Virus record (IMG/VR): IMGVR_UViG_3300027734_000323
Coordinates: 1 to 23,505 of that record
DNA length: 23,505 nucleotides
Source of the DNA: a virus
Direction: 5' to 3' (one strand)
Positions 19,756 to 23,505 of the stretch are shown here, in pieces. Below the pieces are notes generated by a model. The model searched no databases. It was not told the DNA's origin and worked only from the letters and a program-made list of their open reading frames with translations. Position 1 is the stretch's first letter. The number at the start of each line of letters is the position of its first letter. Made by a program: the position numbers and the translations under genes.

Positions 19756-20148
19756 TTAACTATTAGACTGACTTTTTAAGAAAGCTTTTTCTTTTCTTGT
19801 AAGAGATTCCATACCAGAAGTACTGATTTTCTCAAGAACAGTATCTACATCCATATCAGAAAAGTCATAAAATTTAGTAAATGTGATTGGCTTCATTGAA
19901 GCAAAGTATTCAGCAAGTTCATCAACATAAATAACTTCTGTTGTTCCTTTGTTAATATAGGCAATTATGTTGAATCTTGTAGAGTCACAGAAAAGAAAAT
20001 CGGCTGTCTTTTTCATTTCCATAAGTTTTTTACCAGAAAACTTACTAACAGGAATACCATTATCATCACGAAGTCTTTCAAAATCAACAACAGAATTACA
20101 CATTCTCAAGTCAATTTTGATGTATTTGTTATCGAAGTATTTAGACAT
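19756..20148 (-). CDS. Unknown protein with Bacteroidota-type C-terminal helical motif, 131 aa
   Basis: I choose the ATG at 20148 (MSKYFDNKYIKIDLRMCNSV). The frame opens earlier at 20208, but that 20-residue extension is low-complexity and would read through the repeats upstream. The middle contains FSGKKLMEMKKTADFLFCDS and IIAYINKGTTEVIYVDELAE, suggesting a small alpha/beta domain. The C-terminus MDVDTVLEKISTSGMESLTR and onward (KEKAFLKSQS) is the two-helix motif that I know from the ends of many Bacteroidota proteins; the 142-aa protein at 13550 carries a related version. No function is known. It is divergent from the 986-aa gene across a repeat-bearing intergenic region. Confidence 0.8.
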   Translation of the reverse strand: MSKYFDNKYIKIDLRMCNSVVDFERLRDDNGIPVSKFSGKKLMEMKKTADFLFCDSTRFNIIAYINKGTTEVIYVDELAEYFASMKPITFTKFYDFSDMDVDTVLEKISTSGMESLTRKEKAFLKSQSNS

Positions 20149-20170
20149 TTTATTAAATATTAGATTGTGA

Positions 20171-20270
20171 TTGTTTATCAAAGATATGGAATAATTATTG
20201 AAATACAAAATTATTTTTACTATTTATTACTATTCTATCAATTGATAAACAAATATACGGAATAATTATT
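20171..20270. repeat. Direct and inverted repeats in the divergent intergenic region
   Basis: GGAATAATTATT occurs at 20188-20199 and 20259-20270. TTGTTTATCAA (20171-20181) is an exact inverted copy of TTGATAAACAA (20242-20252), and the 12-bp palindrome TATCAATTGATA (20236-20247) overlaps the latter. Arranged between two divergent genes, these look like operator sites; an origin-type element is less likely. Confidence 0.5.
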
Positions 20271-20318
20271 AGATTATCAAACTTTATCAGTATTTAAGAT
20301 TTTTCCGGTGATATAAAA

Positions 20319-20328
20319 TTAATATATA
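20319..20328 (+). promoter_or_regulatory. Late-type promoter box for the 986-aa gene
   Basis: TTAATATATA ends 22 nt before ATG 20351, leaving a short leader without a Shine-Dalgarno sequence. Confidence 0.55.
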
Positions 20329-20350
20329 AGTAAAATTTTAGGCTTAAATT

Positions 20351-23311
20351 ATGAAATATTTAAAATATAGAGAAGATTTTCTACATAGAGAGATTAAACT
20401 TGATGAATCAAAAATTCAAGAACAAATTAAAAGTTCTGAAATGATTTCAGAAGCTTTTGAGAATGATATCACTTGGGGTGGATCTTTAATTGGAAGACTA
20501 TTTAACTCTATATTAAGAAAAGGTAAAGTAATGATACAAACTGCTAGGATTGGATCATTAGTTAAATCTCTTAAAGATGAACTAGATTCTTTATCTGGAG
20601 AAGTACAGATCGCATCCGATGAGAAAATAAAAAATAAAGTTTACTTACTTTCTATTAGATTTTTAGTAACTGAGATATATAATATTGTTGTTAGTAATAA
20701 AACTGTTGCCGAAAAGAAAGGAGAATTAGTAGGAGATGGATCTGAGGATGCTGGTCTTATACAAACAACTATTAAACAGGTTGAGGCTATACCAGATGAG
20801 TCACTCCCAAATAAAAAAGAACTTATTGAAAAGCTTAAAAGATTTAGAGAAGCATTACTTAAATTAGAAGTAAAAGCCGAACCATCAAAAGATGAAGAGG
20901 AAGATGATAATAGTGAAACAAACTTCTATAATCAAACACTCAATCTATTGAAATCAATTGTAGCATTAAATGATGTTATTCTTAATAAAAAGATTAAGAA
21001 TGCAGAAACAAAGTTAGAGGTTGGCAAAGAATATATTAACCAAAATGGCAAGGTTTGCATGATTGTTAGTTTAGATTATATGATTGACAGACCAAGTATA
21101 AAATTAGGTGGAGATGGTATGTTTTTTACAAATGATGATAAAAAAAGTCAAAAAATAGAAAGTGATGAAGTTTTTGTTGAGTATCGTGATGAGAAAACAA
21201 AACAATATACCGGCAATTCTCCTGTACAAGTAGTTAAAAGAAACCAATTAAAGCCATATACTAAAAATGATACCATAAAAGATCAACAAGGTAAACCTTC
21301 ACAAGTAAAACCAAAATCAATAGACAACAAGGGAACTAAAATTGGAACTGGATCTGGACAAGGTCAAAAAGAAGGAGAAAAGATAGAGAAATCAAATGAC
21401 TCATATTATTATGAGAATGAATCACTTCCTATTTTTGAAGACACAGACCTTGAAAATAATGAAACACATGCTAAAGCTGCTTGGAATAAAGTATTAAACA
21501 CATGGAATAAAACTGGAATTTCAAAAATGGTTCCAAGAATACAAGAACTATTGAAAAAATCTGAGTCTGGAAGTAAATTAGAGAAAGGATGGATAATGGA
21601 CTTAGGTAAGCAAATTATGTTAAATAAATCAACAGTAGGTGCAAATCCTATGAAATTTGATGATTTAATTAAAGAAGCAGAAGCTATTCCTACATCATAT
21701 AATGATATACCTAAAGCAATATCTTTAGTTAGTAGAGTTATACTTTCATTTAAGGAAGATATGGGATTATTAGGAGCATTAGGTGATGCTAACCCACATA
21801 TTAAATTATTTGTCAACTCATTTGATGAGATGAGTAAGATATATCCTAATCTAAAAGCAAAGAAAAAAGAAGAACCTAAGAAAGAAGAGGAAAAGACACC
21901 AGAAGCACAAAATGCTTCACGTCTATTTAACTACTCTAAATTCTTATCAATAAATGAAGCAGATGATGTTGTACCTGAATTAGACTCTGAAACAGAAAAG
22001 TCCGAAAATGATGAGGTTAAAACTGCCTGGTCTAATGAGTTCAAAGAAGGTGAGGAGAAAGAGTGGAAAATAGAAGAGAAAGAAGCCAAAGAACTACAAA
22101 AAGAAACAGATGAGTTAGAGAATAAAGAAACTACATTTAAGGGTGATGACTATTATGATCACATCATAGCAATTATTGAAATTTTCGGCAAGGCTTACAA
22201 TCTATATGCAACTACTGTTATTCCATCTGGTAGACCAAATGGTAGAATTTCTCAAAAAACATTTAGAGAATATGAATTTATTGGAGATGGTAAGAATCCG
22301 GGATGGAAAGAAGGAGAAGGACCAGAAGCTGGTCCATGGGCAGCAAAGCAAACATATCAAAAGTGGCAAGATGGTGTTATGGGCATTCTTAAAGATCCTA
22401 AATATAGAAAAATATTAGCAAATGTTAAATTTGTATCAGAGGCCGAAAGTTCAACAGGAACACCATCCAAAGAAGGTTCAGGAAGATCTTTATTTACCTT
22501 CATCAATGACCTAACAACCGGAAATGGTGAATTTAGTAAGATTAAAAGAGAAATGATGAATAAGTATTTCACAACAAAAGAAATGAAAACAAAGGGAGAC
22601 AAGGAAACTCCAGGATTTGGGGGTAACCCAAGTCCTACTATTTCTGGAGATGATAAAGGTGAGACAAATAAATATTATTTAACACTTGGTAAAGAGATTA
22701 GTGGTATATATGTATCACCAAGAATGTCTGATTATAAAAAATCAGATAAAGAAAATAGCTCATTTTTGAATAATTTTACACTAGCTAAGTATAAAACAGA
22801 TGATGCAAAAGAAGGAACTATTTTAGTTTATGTTAATAATTATTTTACAGTTGATGATAGTCCACACATTTTAGTAAAGTTTCAATTTATCAAGGAAGGA
22901 AGACAATCATTAATAAGTTCTTATTTAAAAAATAGTATTACAAATGACAAAATGGAATTACCCGAAGATATAAGAGAAGATTTAACAAAATCTATTTATG
23001 TAGGTGTTATCAAATTATCAGATGGTCATTTACTAACAGGAAGTACTCCAAATATAACATATATAGACGCAGTAGAACTAAACTCACCAACGGAACAAGG
23101 ATTTAAAGAACTAAATATTAAATTGACACAGATTAAATATCTAACAAAACTTGTAGATACAAAAGATGGAAATCAAAAAAGAATAGTAGTTAAGCCAAAA
23201 GACAATAAACCGGACGAGTTTACAAATAAAGATGTTAAAGACACACTTGGTAAAATTAAAAATAGTGACTCTTTGAAAAAGGGCCTTAAAATAGAAGGAA
23301 AAATAAAATGA
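20351..23311 (+). CDS. Large probable internal virion protein with capsid-targeting-like leader and candidate cleavage sites, 986 aa
   Basis: The largest gene in the window; no known family. The leader MKYLKYREDFLHREIKL is a variant of the targeting-like motif. Sites fitting or nearly fitting T4 gp21 cleavage ([LI]-x-E then A) occur at I32-S-E-A, I440-K-E-A, I534-N-E-A and, as a variant, V695-S-E-A. An internal copy of the leader pattern, RLFNYSKFLSINEA (524-537), follows a Lys/Glu-rich linker, as if two targeting-bearing proteins had fused. Acidic or Lys/Glu-rich low-complexity linkers lie at about 178-190, 300-350 and 503-520. The C-terminal third contains KYYLTLGKEISGIYVSP and GTILVYVNNYFTVDDS, and appears folded and beta-rich. 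The stop overlaps the next start as ATGA. The 3' gene also has a targeting-like leader, so this is an operon of probable internal proteins. Confidence 0.87.
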   Translation: MKYLKYREDFLHREIKLDESKIQEQIKSSEMISEAFENDITWGGSLIGRLFNSILRKGKVMIQTARIGSLVKSLKDELDSLSGEVQIASDEKIKNKVYLLSIRFLVTEIYNIVVSNKTVAEKKGELVGDGSEDAGLIQTTIKQVEAIPDESLPNKKELIEKLKRFREALLKLEVKAEPSKDEEEDDNSETNFYNQTLNLLKSIVALNDVILNKKIKNAETKLEVGKEYINQNGKVCMIVSLDYMIDRPSIKLGGDGMFFTNDDKKSQKIESDEVFVEYRDEKTKQYTGNSPVQVVKRNQLKPYTKNDTIKDQQGKPSQVKPKSIDNKGTKIGTGSGQGQKEGEKIEKSNDSYYYENESLPIFEDTDLENNETHAKAAWNKVLNTWNKTGISKMVPRIQELLKKSESGSKLEKGWIMDLGKQIMLNKSTVGANPMKFDDLIKEAEAIPTSYNDIPKAISLVSRVILSFKEDMGLLGALGDANPHIKLFVNSFDEMSKIYPNLKAKKKEEPKKEEEKTPEAQNASRLFNYSKFLSINEADDVVPELDSETEKSENDEVKTAWSNEFKEGEEKEWKIEEKEAKELQKETDELENKETTFKGDDYYDHIIAIIEIFGKAYNLYATTVIPSGRPNGRISQKTFREYEFIGDGKNPGWKEGEGPEAGPWAAKQTYQKWQDGVMGILKDPKYRKILANVKFVSEAESSTGTPSKEGSGRSLFTFINDLTTGNGEFSKIKREMMNKYFTTKEMKTKGDKETPGFGGNPSPTISGDDKGETNKYYLTLGKEISGIYVSPRMSDYKKSDKENSSFLNNFTLAKYKTDDAKEGTILVYVNNYFTVDDSPHILVKFQFIKEGRQSLISSYLKNSITNDKMELPEDIREDLTKSIYVGVIKLSDGHLLTGSTPNITYIDAVELNSPTEQGFKELNIKLTQIKYLTKLVDTKDGNQKRIVVKPKDNKPDEFTNKDVKDTLGKIKNSDSLKKGLKIEGKIK

Positions 23312-23505
23312 TTAAAAAATACTCAGAATTTATTTTAGAAACTTATTTTCCTGAACAAACAGATTCTCCGGAGATATCTTCGGATATGAATAGATTCAAT
23401 GATATTGAAAATAACATTAAGGACTTTGATAAGTATAAAGTTACTATTAGTAATATTTATATGACTTATACCGATGAGAAGGATTTAATTAATAAATTAT
23501 CTGCT
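23308..23505 (+). CDS. Start of a gene with capsid-targeting-like leader (cut by window edge)
   Basis: The ATG overlaps the stop of the 986-aa gene (ATGA), implying coupled translation. The visible 66 residues begin MIKKYSEFILETYFPEQ. This is the closest match in the window to the T4 capsid-targeting sequence MKTYQEFIAEA: K-x-Y-x-E-F-I-x-E is shared position by position, and I-L-E-T lies where T4 is cut. The following DSPEISSDMNRFNDIENNIK is acidic and helical. No function can be assigned from this fragment. Confidence 0.75.
   Translation, partial: MIKKYSEFILETYFPEQTDSPEISSDMNRFNDIENNIKDFDKYKVTISNIYMTYTDEKDLINKLSA

Noticed and set aside
20149-20208. Upstream ATG at 20208 for the 131-aa gene
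   Set aside because: The extra 20 residues are low-complexity and overlap the intergenic repeats; kept only as an alternative.
1-23505. CRISPR arrays, tRNA or rRNA genes, insertion sequences, integrase or attachment sites
   Set aside because: No regularly spaced repeats, cloverleaf-like segments with conserved arms, transposase motifs or recombinase motifs were seen on either strand.

Overview
The window looks like part of a large T4-like myovirus genome infecting a member of the Bacteroidota, probably a flavobacterium. The base composition is very AT-rich by eye. The T4 clues are homologues of the portal (gp20), head-completion nuclease (gp4), late sigma factor (gp55), tail completion protein (gp15), clamp-loader large subunit (gp44), baseplate wedge gp25 and both terminase subunits (gp17, probable gp16). 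The host clues are a Bacteroidota-type ClpS, a type II glutamine synthetase, a C-terminal helical motif that I know from Bacteroidota proteins, and near absence of Shine-Dalgarno sequences. All assignments come from reading motifs; no database was searched.

Layout. 1-3265: portal (cut at the left edge), a probable structural protein, the gp4 nuclease and two small unknown genes, one a membrane protein. 3343-4494: glutamine synthetase, ending in a bidirectional terminator. 4508-7445 (minus): a 56-codon ORF coupled to a gp55-like sigma factor, a 427-aa coiled-coil protein and gp15. 7494-10257 (plus): two probable virion-internal proteins, the clamp loader and gp25. 10250-12551 (minus): an isochorismatase-fold hydrolase, a Gln/Ala-rich repeat protein and a spanin-like pair. 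12642-13978 (plus): HAD phosphatase, ClpS and a small acidic protein. 14030-17054 (minus): two small probable internal proteins and the large terminase. 17102-17722 (plus): probable small terminase. 17719-20148 (minus): small accessory genes, including a zinc ribbon and a MORN-like repeat protein. 20351-23505 (plus): a 986-aa probable internal virion protein and the start of a following gene.

Two patterns run through the window. First, eight otherwise unrelated proteins begin with a short peptide of the form M-K-x-[LI]-K-x-[FY]-x-[ES]-x-F/E. It resembles the T4 capsid-targeting sequence (MKTYQEFIAEA in the T4 internal proteins), and several copies are followed by sites resembling those cut by the T4 gp21 protease ([LIF]-x-E then A/G/S). 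I infer a set of capsid-packaged proteins, one of which is an isochorismatase/nicotinamidase-like hydrolase that could be injected into the host. Second, most transcription units begin with TTAATATATA or a close variant. In seven genes the motif ends only 4-6 nt before ATG, which suggests gp55-type late promoters giving leaderless or nearly leaderless mRNAs. A stronger-looking subset also carries AAAGTGA about 20 nt upstream.

Together the genes cover head assembly and packaging, tail completion, replication, late transcription, lysis (inferred) and host reprogramming (nitrogen metabolism, proteolysis, possibly NAD or cofactor metabolism). Genes switch strand often, and the core T4 genes are scattered rather than kept in one structural block. 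I saw no tRNA, rRNA, CRISPR array or insertion sequence.
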